39,868 nucleotides of DNA, taken from contig NZ_PXZL01000022.1 in NCBI RefSeq assembly GCF_003013405.1, forward strand, positions 1 to 39,868. The letters are read 5' to 3'. The notes under the pieces were generated by a model. That model was not told the DNA's origin and made no database searches. It saw only the letters and a program-made list of their open reading frames with translations. The translations under genes were made by a program, and so were the position numbers. The DNA is from Brevibacillus formosus (GTDB lineage Bacteria > Bacillota > Bacilli > Brevibacillales > Brevibacillaceae). Positions 32,278-39,868 of the stretch are shown piece after piece (position 1 is the stretch's first letter; every line of letters begins with the position of its first letter).

Positions 32278-33272
32278 AAAAACCTCAGATGCGGGAAGTG
32301 CCAGTGCGTGAAGCAATCGGAATGATGCTTCCTCACGATATGACGCAAATTTTGCCTGGAGAATTCAAAGGACGCTTGTTTAAAAAAGGACATGTTGTCA
32401 CCGAGGCGGATATTGAGCCGCTGTTGTCCATTGGCAAAGAGCATATTTACGTGCTGGAGATGCCAGAAGGCTACATCCATGAGGAAGAAGCGGGCATTCG
32501 TATCGCGAAGGCTGTTTCCGGACAAGGATTGACCTTGACGCCTCCTTACGAGGGCAAGGTTTCGATGAAGGCTGCGAGAACAGGGTTAGCCAAAATCAAC
32601 GAGGAAGCTGTCCATGCGTTGAACAAACTCGAAGGCATTGCGTTCTCTACGATTTACGGCGATCAGATCGTGCATCCGGGACATACATTGGCGGCTACGA
32701 GAATCATCCCGTTAATTATGGAGGAGTCTCGAATCATCGAGCTGGAGCAACTGGCCAAACAGTTTGACGAACCGATTGTACAAGTAAAAACGTTTCAGGA
32801 TAAAAGAGTGGGACTTGTTACGACAGGGGGAGAAGTTTTCTCTGGCAGGATTGCAGACAAGTTCGGTCCTGTGATTCGAAACAAGGTAGAAGCTCTCGGC
32901 TCTACTGTCGTAGACCAGCGCTTTGCGCCAGATGACAAGGAAGCGATCGAACAGCAGATCCACTCGTTCCTCGATGAAGGGGTCGATCTGATCTTGGTCA
33001 CGGGGGGCATGTCTGTCGATCCAGATGACCGTACGCCGGGAGCGATTGCAGGAGTAGGAGCAGAAGTAGTGCGTTACGGTACACCGATGCTGCCGGGTTC
33101 CATGCTGATGATTGCTTACAAAGGCGAAGTGCCGATTCTCGGATTGCCGGGAGCAGTCATGCATGAAACGTTTACTTCCTTTGATGTATTTTTGCCGCGC
33201 ATTTTGGCTGGGGAGCGAATTGTGGCTTCCGATATGACAAGACTCGGATATGGTGGTTTACGAAAGTGCTAG
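32271..33272 (+). CDS. Molybdopterin-binding protein related to MoeA
   Basis: 333 residues. N-terminal about 110 residues: VREAIGMMLPHDMTQILPGE, FKGRLFKKGHVV, then a long helical middle and a C-terminal MoCF-biosynth domain: KRVGLVTTGGEVFSGRIADK, DLILVTGGMSVDPDDRTPGA, VPILGLPGAVMHETFTSFDV. It is shorter than true MoeA (about 400-420 residues) and lacks MoeA domain IV, so it may be a regulatory or molybdate-related relative rather than the molybdenum insertase. TTG start at 32271 is set by GGGGAGG 6 bases upstream. Confidence 0.82.
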   Translation: MVEKPQMREVPVREAIGMMLPHDMTQILPGEFKGRLFKKGHVVTEADIEPLLSIGKEHIYVLEMPEGYIHEEEAGIRIAKAVSGQGLTLTPPYEGKVSMKAARTGLAKINEEAVHALNKLEGIAFSTIYGDQIVHPGHTLAATRIIPLIMEESRIIELEQLAKQFDEPIVQVKTFQDKRVGLVTTGGEVFSGRIADKFGPVIRNKVEALGSTVVDQRFAPDDKEAIEQQIHSFLDEGVDLILVTGGMSVDPDDRTPGAIAGVGAEVVRYGTPMLPGSMLMIAYKGEVPILGLPGAVMHETFTSFDVFLPRILAGERIVASDMTRLGYGGLRKC

Positions 33273-33333
33273 CTGGTTAGACTGGCAAATAACGAAAAGC
33301 AAACGACTTCACAAGAAAAAGGAGTGAACACGT

Positions 33334-33699
33334 ATGAGCTCAATCGGGATTCCTGGATTAATCTTAATTTTAGTTTTAGCCTTGGTACTTTTCGGTCCGA
33401 AAAAGCTTCCAGAATTGGGGCGTGCGGTAGGTCATACTTTGAAAGAATTCAAAAATGCTACGCGTAGTCTGACAAGCGACGATGAAGACGACGATGAGGA
33501 GAAAAAGCGCAAGGAGCTAGCCGCAAAAGAAGCGTCTGCCAAAACAACGCCGGTAGTCTCTGAGAAGGAAGCAGCGGAGCGGGAGAGAATTGAACGCGAA
33601 GTTCGTGAAAAAATGGAACGCGAGCGCTTGGAAAAAGAAATCCGCGAAAAGCTGGAGCAAGAGCGCCTGCAAATGGAAAAAGAGCAGAAGAACGCGTAA
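33334..33699 (+). CDS. tatA: Tat translocase pore subunit TatA, long-tailed
   Basis: 121 residues. A short N-terminal TM helix ([18 protein letters not shown]), the hinge [14 protein letters not shown], and the amphipathic helix [12 protein letters not shown] are standard TatA. An acidic patch (DDEDDDEE) and a 50-residue charged coiled coil rich in Glu/Arg/Lys follow ([20 protein letters not shown]). B. subtilis TatA proteins are about 57-70 residues as I recall, so the tail is a clear extension. AAAGGAGTG precedes the ATG. Forms the export unit with the adjacent tatC. Confidence 0.94.
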   Translation: MSSIGIPGLILILVLALVLFGPKKLPELGRAVGHTLKEFKNATRSLTSDDEDDDEEKKRKELAAKEASAKTTPVVSEKEAAERERIEREVREKMERERLEKEIREKLEQERLQMEKEQKNA

Positions 33700-33720
33700 C
33701 AGGTAAGGTTGGTGGTTACC

Positions 33721-34497
33721 ATGAAGGATCAGGAAATGACAGTGGTAGAACACCTGACGGAACTTCGCAAGCGCATCATATGGGTGCTGGCCGTGTTTAT
33801 TGTCGCATTGATCGTCGGTTTTTTCCTCGCCGGTCCACTCGTGGATTATTTAAAGCAAGAACCGATTGCGGATGGCGTGCCCATTGTCTCGTTGCATCCG
33901 TCAGACGCACTTCGTGTTTACATGCAGGTAGCCTTTCTGGTGGGCGCTGTCATCACACTGCCTGTAGCACTTTATCACGTTTGGCGTTTTGTTTCCCCAG
34001 GGATGGAAGTACAGGAAAAGCGCGGGACGCTTTACTTCATCCCGGCGGCTTGTTTTCTGTTTATCGTTGGTATCCTGTTTGGCTACTACGTTGTTTTCCC
34101 GATGGTCATGCAGTTTATGACCAGTATTACAGCATCAATGGGCGCAGACCCGAACTACGGAATCGCGCAATATTTTGGCTTCATGTTTAATATGGTCATT
34201 CCGTTCGGGATACTGTTTCAGCTGCCGATTATCGTCATGTTCCTGACGAGACTGCGCATCCTCAATCCAATGAGGCTGGCAAAGGCACGACGCTACGCTT
34301 ACTTTGCACTGGCTGTCGTCGGGATTACCTTGACGCCTCCTGAGATTGTCAGCGATATTCTCGTGATTATCCCTTTGCTGCTACTGTACGAGCTGAGCAT
34401 TTGGCTGTCCCGCGTTGTTTATCGCAAGCAATTGAAAGAACAAGAAGCGTGGGAACAAGAATACGGCAGTTTGGAAACAAACGAACCCGTTCAATAA
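33721..34497 (+). CDS. tatC: Tat translocase receptor subunit TatC
   Basis: 258 residues, six TM helices. EMTVVEHLTELRKRIIW is the conserved cytoplasmic N-terminus that binds the twin-arginine signal, with the key Glu and the LTELRKR box; SPGMEVQEKRGTLYF and VFPMVMQFM match the first loops, FGILFQLPIIVMFL the later ones, and ITLTPPEIVSDI the P3 loop. ATG at 33721; a TTG at 33709 is in frame but less likely. It follows tatA by 21 bp. Confidence 0.95.
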   Translation: MKDQEMTVVEHLTELRKRIIWVLAVFIVALIVGFFLAGPLVDYLKQEPIADGVPIVSLHPSDALRVYMQVAFLVGAVITLPVALYHVWRFVSPGMEVQEKRGTLYFIPAACFLFIVGILFGYYVVFPMVMQFMTSITASMGADPNYGIAQYFGFMFNMVIPFGILFQLPIIVMFLTRLRILNPMRLAKARRYAYFALAVVGITLTPPEIVSDILVIIPLLLLYELSIWLSRVVYRKQLKEQEAWEQEYGSLETNEPVQ

Positions 34498-34509
34498 CGA
34501 GCATGAGAG

Positions 34510-34543
34510 AAGTCTTCTGTCACGAGTGGCAGAGGACTTTTTT
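34510..34543 (+). terminator. Terminator after tatC
   Basis: AAGTCTTCTGTCA pairs with TGGCAGAGGACTT (two wobbles) around CGAG, followed by TTTTT. Confidence 0.85.
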
Positions 34544-34600
34544 GTATTTCAGCAGAAATTGGGAAATACTACAGACGTTGTGATCTGGGAGGTGCTGAAT

Positions 34601-35020
34601 ATGTGGCTGATCGTATGCTTGGCGTTGCTCTTTTCTGGGAGTACTGCTAATGCCGCCGGACTGGGGGAGCCTATCGAACTGTTTGATACGGATAAGCAGC
34701 GCGTTGTGGCTAGCTTTGAGAATACAGCTGGCTTTCAGGAGGAAGCACAGCAGATTTTGCAAAGTGTGAGTGGACGGGTCTTGGAGTTTAATCCATCGTT
34801 GGATTCCGCCATGATCGTAAAAATTCCGCTAGTCCCTCCAAAGCCGATCAAGCTAAAATCCGCAAAGCTCGATGCGATGATTGCAGAGATGTTTGTCATC
34901 ATGCCCAAAAAAGGGGAGCGTCGTCCGTGGCTGATTCTGCACACGAAGGAATATGAGACGGTCGTTGTAGAGTTTACGGAAAAAGTTGACCATCTAAGGG
35001 AACAGGTGAAATTGCGGTAG
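34601..35020 (+). CDS. Small secreted protein of unknown function
   Basis: 139 residues. Sec signal peptide MWLIVCLALLFSGSTANAAG (cleavage near 18-19), then a compact soluble domain: LFDTDKQRVVASFENTAGF, LQSVSGRVLEFNPSLDSAMI, PWLILHTKEYETVVVEF. The family is not recognised. GGGAGGTG precedes the ATG; the frame open from 34526 includes the tatC terminator and is not the start. Confidence 0.75.
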   Translation: MWLIVCLALLFSGSTANAAGLGEPIELFDTDKQRVVASFENTAGFQEEAQQILQSVSGRVLEFNPSLDSAMIVKIPLVPPKPIKLKSAKLDAMIAEMFVIMPKKGERRPWLILHTKEYETVVVEFTEKVDHLREQVKLR

Positions 35021-35043
35021 AGTGCACTTCTTCTTACAAAAAC

Positions 35044-35083
35044 AAGCCCGGTCGTCCATAAAAAGCGACGAAACCGGGCTTTT
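35044..35083. terminator. Bidirectional terminator between convergent genes
   Basis: AAGCCCGGT / ACCGGGCTT with CGTC/GACG inside, A-rich and T-rich flanks on both strands. Confidence 0.82.
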
Positions 35084-35086
35084 CGA

Positions 35087-36406
35087 TTATTTCATGGGAG
35101 TGAGGAAGGTTTGGGTGAAGTAGTCTGTATATACGCCCACTCCTAGCTGGGTGAAGCCTTTTTCGAGAACGTTTTTGCGATGGCCTGGACTGTTCATCCA
35201 GCCTTCATGGACTTCGATGGCATCCGTGTAGCCTGCTGCAATATTCTCTCCAGCCATACTGTAAGCGAGAGAGGCACTTTTCATGCGGTCAAATGGATTG
35301 CTCCCGGTAGTCGCAGAGATATGATCGAAGAAATTGTTGCCCTCCATGTCCATACTGTGTTTTCGTGCCACATCGGCAGCCTTTTCGTTCCATTGAAGGG
35401 GCGGAAGCTTGTATCGGTAGCGAGAGACATTGACCAGATCGAGGATTTGGCGCTCAGATGCAGCATCGACCTGCTCTTGTTCACCGACACGAAGCGGCGG
35501 GGGATCAAAATTGGGTGCCTGACCTTGATAGGTCCATTTCGTTTCGTAAAAACTGCCGCGCAACAGCATTTGCGTATCCATTATACGTACAGCGGTGACC
35601 TTGTTGCCATTTTGCTTGTCCAAGTAATAAATGTAGGGGGTGCCGTCTTTCATGACGAGAGGGCGTTGCTGCTTTTGATTGGTAATCTGGATTTGTGCCC
35701 CTTGAAAAGAGAAAGAAACAATGTTTTGAACATCCAACTGACGTTCCAGTGACTGCTGGCTGGTGCCGACTCCGATGTTTCCGAGCTTTGCTGTAGGAGC
35801 GAGCGAATATACATCGACGACTTTGTCATTTGCGATGCCGACTTGAATGTATCGCGCAGGGTCATGATTGTACACCCACCATTGATAGCCGAGACTGCTT
35901 GGCTCTTTGCGGGCAGGTTCACCTAACTGTTTGTGCACTTCCTTAGAAGACATCCCGAGAGCGATGTCAAAAATCGTGTTAGGCTTCTCCTCTCGAATCG
36001 GTGCTGCAGGCGGTTTGGCTGTTGCAGGCTTTTGGGGAAGCGACAGAGAGGCAGGGACTGCATCGGGTGTAGTCGGTTTTGCAGGCTGTCCGACGGAGAA
36101 TACTGGAGAGTGACCGATCCAAGCAGTTTGGGAAGTTTCATCCCACCCGATAGGCTTATTCAAGTGGCGACTGATCAAGGACAGAGGTACATAAAGCGTT
36201 CCTTCGTATTCTAAGGAAGCTGGTATTTCCTTTCCTTCCTCCGTGTAATACCCGGGCTTTTCGCTTGTGACAATTTCACGGCCATCCCAATAGATGGAGG
36301 CGGAGTTAAGATTGACCCGTATAAAGGAAGTAGTATCCGAAGTGAAGAGACGGCTGATTCCGAAGACTCCCAGGGCAATTAAGCCAATCCAGAGCCATTT
36401 GTGCAT
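35087..36406 (-). CDS. CAP-domain exported protein with copper-amine-oxidase-N-like domain
   Basis: 439 residues. Signal anchor MHKWLWIGLIALGVFGISRL; a copper-amine-oxidase-N-terminal-like stalk domain at about 25-100 (SASIYWDGREIVTSEKPGYY, LEYEGTLYVPLSLISRHLN); a Pro/Ala linker; a CAP-associated domain at about 140-280 (FDIALGMSSKEVHKQLGEPA); and a C-terminal CAP/SCP domain at about 315-439 (LDLVNVSRYRYKLPPLQWNE, ARKHSMDMEGNNFFDHIS, GENIAAGYTDAIEVHEGW, NSPGHRKNVLEKGFTQLGVG). It resembles YkwD-type proteins. Ligand unknown. The ATG at 36406 has AAGGAGGGAA upstream; the longer frame to 36451 does not. Confidence 0.88.
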   Translation of the reverse strand: MHKWLWIGLIALGVFGISRLFTSDTTSFIRVNLNSASIYWDGREIVTSEKPGYYTEEGKEIPASLEYEGTLYVPLSLISRHLNKPIGWDETSQTAWIGHSPVFSVGQPAKPTTPDAVPASLSLPQKPATAKPPAAPIREEKPNTIFDIALGMSSKEVHKQLGEPARKEPSSLGYQWWVYNHDPARYIQVGIANDKVVDVYSLAPTAKLGNIGVGTSQQSLERQLDVQNIVSFSFQGAQIQITNQKQQRPLVMKDGTPYIYYLDKQNGNKVTAVRIMDTQMLLRGSFYETKWTYQGQAPNFDPPPLRVGEQEQVDAASERQILDLVNVSRYRYKLPPLQWNEKAADVARKHSMDMEGNNFFDHISATTGSNPFDRMKSASLAYSMAGENIAAGYTDAIEVHEGWMNSPGHRKNVLEKGFTQLGVGVYTDYFTQTFLTPMK

Positions 36407-36557
36407 GGAACAATTCCCTCCTTGGCGAGCTTGCTTGATTCTATGTTTCATTTATATGAGCGTGTCCAAATACTAGAACCTTTTTGCTAGAGAATGTAAT
36501 TTGATAGGAGGAAGAGTAGTCAAGCAGTTGCAAATGGAAAAAAGTGAGGGAAACTAC

Positions 36558-36586
36558 TTGCAAAGTACATAGTGATTCATTATTAT
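36558..36586 (+). promoter_or_regulatory. Sigma-A promoter of groES-groEL
   Basis: TTGCAA (36558-36563), 17 nt, TATTAT (36581-36586), directly upstream of the CIRCE operator. Confidence 0.75.
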
Positions 36587-36598
36587 AGGAATTGGGTG

Positions 36599-36625
36599 TT
36601 AGCACTCATAACAGTCGAGTGCTAA
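36599..36625. promoter_or_regulatory. CIRCE operator (HrcA binding site)
   Basis: TTAGCACTC-N9-GAGTGCTAA, a perfect match to the CIRCE consensus. HrcA represses groESL through this site in Firmicutes. Confidence 0.98.
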
Positions 36626-36670
36626 CAACGTAAATTTGTTTACCTACATTTTTTGAGGAGGGTGTTTTTA

Positions 36671-36955
36671 GTGCTTAAGCCATTGGGTGACCGTGTGGTA
36701 ATCGAAGCTATCTCCAAAGACGAAACGACTGCAAGCGGTATCGTTTTGCCTGATTCTGCAAAGGAAAAACCGCAAGAAGGCCGCGTAATCGCAGTAGGTT
36801 CTGGCCGTGTTGCTGACAACGGCGAGCGCATCGCTTTGGAAGTAAAAGAAGGCGATAAAGTAATCTTCTCCAAATACGCTGGTACTGAAGTAAAGGTGGA
36901 CAACAAGGAATACCTCGTGCTGCGCGAATCCGATATCCTCGCGATCATCGGTTAA
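36671..36955 (+). CDS. groES: Co-chaperonin GroES
   Basis: 94 residues from a GTG at 36671 (GAGGAGGGTG 7-8 bases upstream). [20 protein letters not shown], the mobile loop [16 protein letters not shown] and [17 protein letters not shown] are canonical. Caps GroEL. Separated by 55 bp from groEL in one operon under CIRCE control. Confidence 0.97.
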   Translation: MLKPLGDRVVIEAISKDETTASGIVLPDSAKEKPQEGRVIAVGSGRVADNGERIALEVKEGDKVIFSKYAGTEVKVDNKEYLVLRESDILAIIG

Positions 36956-37010
36956 GGCTCTTGACATAGGAAGTCGAACGAATAAACACATAACAGGAGG
37001 TTGAGTTTAG

Positions 37011-38642
<1,632 letters not shown>

Positions 38643-38666
38643 GAAAGCGGCTTGCCGTTTTCTTGA

Positions 38667-38696
38667 GAGAGGCAGACGAAAGTCTGTCTCTTTTTT
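38667..38696 (+). terminator. Terminator after groEL
   Basis: CAGAC-GAAA-GTCTG extended by GAGA/TCTC with a small bulge, then TTTTTTATTT. Confidence 0.85.
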
Positions 38697-38730
38697 ATTT
38701 ACCCGTTGATCTTTTTAAAGTGCGAAAAAT

Positions 38731-38757
38731 TTAGCACCATTCCATTAGGCGTGCTTA
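38731..38757. promoter_or_regulatory. Degenerate CIRCE-like inverted repeat
   Basis: TTAGCACCA, 9 nt, GCGTGCTTA: each half matches CIRCE at 7 of 9 positions and the spacing is exact. It lies 118 bp before the HAD hydrolase gene and 89 bp after the groEL stop. Confidence 0.45.
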
Positions 38758-38874
38758 CACTATTTGAGGAGTGCGAAACGGTATGAAATGTGCTGTTTGC
38801 CAGTATTGACTATCTCAATTGCAATGATTTGTGTCCAAGCAGTTTATCGAGGGACTTACCTCAGGGGTGATAAA

Positions 38875-39657
38875 ATGAGCAAGCGCTTGATTAGCTTTGA
38901 TCTGGATGGAACTTTGATGCAAAACCCGTTTGGAGCGTGGGTATTTCCGGAGATTGCGCGTGTAATCTCTGGTCAATTGGGGAGAGAACACGACGTTGTT
39001 TCTGAAATGGTAGCCGAGCATGAGCAGCGTATGTCCCAAAAACGCTATGTAGAAGCGTATGATTGGGATGATATCCTTGTTAGTAGATGCGATGCATGGT
39101 GTATAGAAAAAAGGGTTGATATTGAATCGTTGGTGCGGAAGCACTCTGTAATGCCCAAGGTTTATTTGCTCGAGGATGGAATTCTCCAGGTGCTCGAGGA
39201 GATAAAGAAGCTTGGTTTTTCATTGGCAGTGGTCACAAATGGCTTTTACAAGTTTCAGGCACCAGTAATGAAGGCATTAGGCTTGCTAGATTATTTTGAT
39301 GAGATCATTACGCCAGAACGAGCTGGTACCGGCAAGCCTGACCCAGCTATTTTGCAAAAACTGCAGGGAGAAGTAATTGCTCATGTAGGAGATCGCTTGG
39401 ATCACGACATTCAACTTGCTAACCGCAGTCATGTAACTTCTATTTTAATAGAGCGAAATTTGCCAGAGGAATTGCTGAAGCTCCAACCGCAGATGCGCGC
39501 AAACAATCACGGAATGCGTTTGTTCTGCTTGGAGAAGTTGAGAAGAGAGTGCAAGAATCCATTATTGTTAGAGCTTCCAGAGCTTCTAATGCCGCGAATG
39601 GTTATCCGTTCTATGGGAGAATTGCTGTCTGTTCTGGATGAACAAGCGATGGGATAA
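38875..39657 (+). CDS. HAD-superfamily hydrolase
   Basis: 260 residues. Motif I SFDLDGTLM (nucleophile Asp and acid/base Asp), motif II AVVTNG, motif III Lys in GTGKPDP, motif IV HVGDRLDHDIQLA. The cap is the helical C1 type, inserted after motif I. It is probably a small-molecule phosphatase; substrate unknown. The ATG at 38875 has AGGGGTGAT upstream; the frame open from 38764 starts within the intergenic region. It is the last gene before the rRNA operon. Confidence 0.88.
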   Translation: MSKRLISFDLDGTLMQNPFGAWVFPEIARVISGQLGREHDVVSEMVAEHEQRMSQKRYVEAYDWDDILVSRCDAWCIEKRVDIESLVRKHSVMPKVYLLEDGILQVLEEIKKLGFSLAVVTNGFYKFQAPVMKALGLLDYFDEIITPERAGTGKPDPAILQKLQGEVIAHVGDRLDHDIQLANRSHVTSILIERNLPEELLKLQPQMRANNHGMRLFCLEKLRRECKNPLLLELPELLMPRMVIRSMGELLSVLDEQAMG

Positions 39658-39772
39658 AATTCTAGGTAATAATGCTTGCGTTTTTGCTTCCGGCTTGGTA
39701 TGATAACTCTTGTCGCTTTTGAAGGGAATTTTAGAGAGAATGAAAAAAACTTCGAACTTCTAAAAATAACCC

Positions 39773-39801
39773 TTGATTTTTAAAAGAAGATCTGATATAG
39801 T
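39773..39801 (+). promoter_or_regulatory. rRNA operon promoter
   Basis: TTGATT (39773-39778), 17 nt, TATAGT (39796-39801) with the extended -10 TGA-TATAGT, preceded by an A/T-rich stretch (39745-39770) that may act as an UP element. A GC-rich discriminator, GGTCGGCGCC, follows. Confidence 0.75.
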
Positions 39802-39849
39802 TTAAAAGGTCGGCGCCACAAGCGCTAACGACGAAAGAAATGAACAATA

Positions 39850-39864
39850 TGCTCTTTGAAAACT
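39850..39864 (+). promoter_or_regulatory. rrn leader boxA (antitermination)
   Basis: TGCTCTTTGAAAACT matches the boxA sequence found before 16S rRNA in Bacilli. The window ends before the 16S gene itself. Confidence 0.8.
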
Positions 39865-39868
39865 GAAC

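Noticed and set aside
38783..38809. Eight-codon ORF (MKCAVCQY) as a leader peptide of the HAD gene
   Set aside because: Its GAGGAG is 11 bases from the ATG and there is no attenuator-like structure; likely chance.

Overview
The window looks like a piece of a Brevibacillus-type chromosome (Bacilli, Paenibacillaceae, endospore former). This is inferred from protein sequences and gene order, not from a database search. Spore genes (a gamma-type SASP, CmpA, a YdcC-like lipoprotein), strong AGGAGG ribosome sites and moderate GC content point to Bacilli. The order acpS, ydcC-like, alr, ndoAI/ndoA, rsbT-U-V-W-sigB, tex, cmpA, sprT, thiL-tsaE-tsaB-rimI-tsaD, ydiF-like ABC-F, mog/moeA-like, tatA-tatC, groES-groEL matches, as I remember it, the acpS-to-groEL segment of Bacillus subtilis. 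Several genes are missing or inserted relative to that order. The last 100 bases are an rRNA operon promoter and leader.

Layout. 1-257: right end of an IS3-family insertion sequence. 299-2788 (minus): a chemoreceptor and a four-helix membrane protein. 3019-8607: an accessory-like stretch with a lone pstB, an ArsB-type pump, a three-gene GMC dehydrogenase module, an ArsR-type regulator and a glutaredoxin. 8778-10875: sspE, acpS and the YdcC-like lipoprotein behind a good sigma-E promoter match. 10876-11622: no gene, but one copy of a 198-bp inverted-repeat element and a second long palindrome. 11623-13330: a secreted protein with three near-identical domains and a PH-like membrane protein. 13333-18665: alr, the EndoAI/EndoA toxin-antitoxin pair, then rsbT-rsbU-rsbV-rsbW-sigB without rsbR, rsbS or rsbX.

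18763-25933: tex, convergent cmpA (a 40-codon gene on the minus strand), an acidic protein of unknown function behind an ACCGTTTA repeat array, sprT, thiL and the tRNA t6A genes tsaE, tsaB and tsaD with rimI. 25934-26761: a terminator, the second copy of the 198-bp element, a small minus-strand ORF and a dense cluster of DnaA boxes. 26762-30944: a large polytopic membrane protein convergent with an ABC-F ATPase. 31052-34497: 5-formyl-THF cyclo-ligase, two molybdopterin-binding-domain proteins, tatA and tatC. 34601-36406: a small secreted protein and a CAP-domain protein. 36558-38642: groES-groEL under a CIRCE operator. 38875-39657: a HAD hydrolase preceded by a degenerate CIRCE-like sequence.

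Functional themes: envelope and spore biology (alr, cmpA, sspE, ydcC-like), general stress (sigB partner switch, mazEF, groESL), tRNA t6A synthesis, molybdopterin handling beside Tat export, and chromosome replication control. The most interesting signals are the DnaA-box cluster between the tsaD and ydiF homologues, the repeated 198-bp element, the degenerate CIRCE site, the ACCGTTTA array, and the sigB operon that lacks its stressosome genes.
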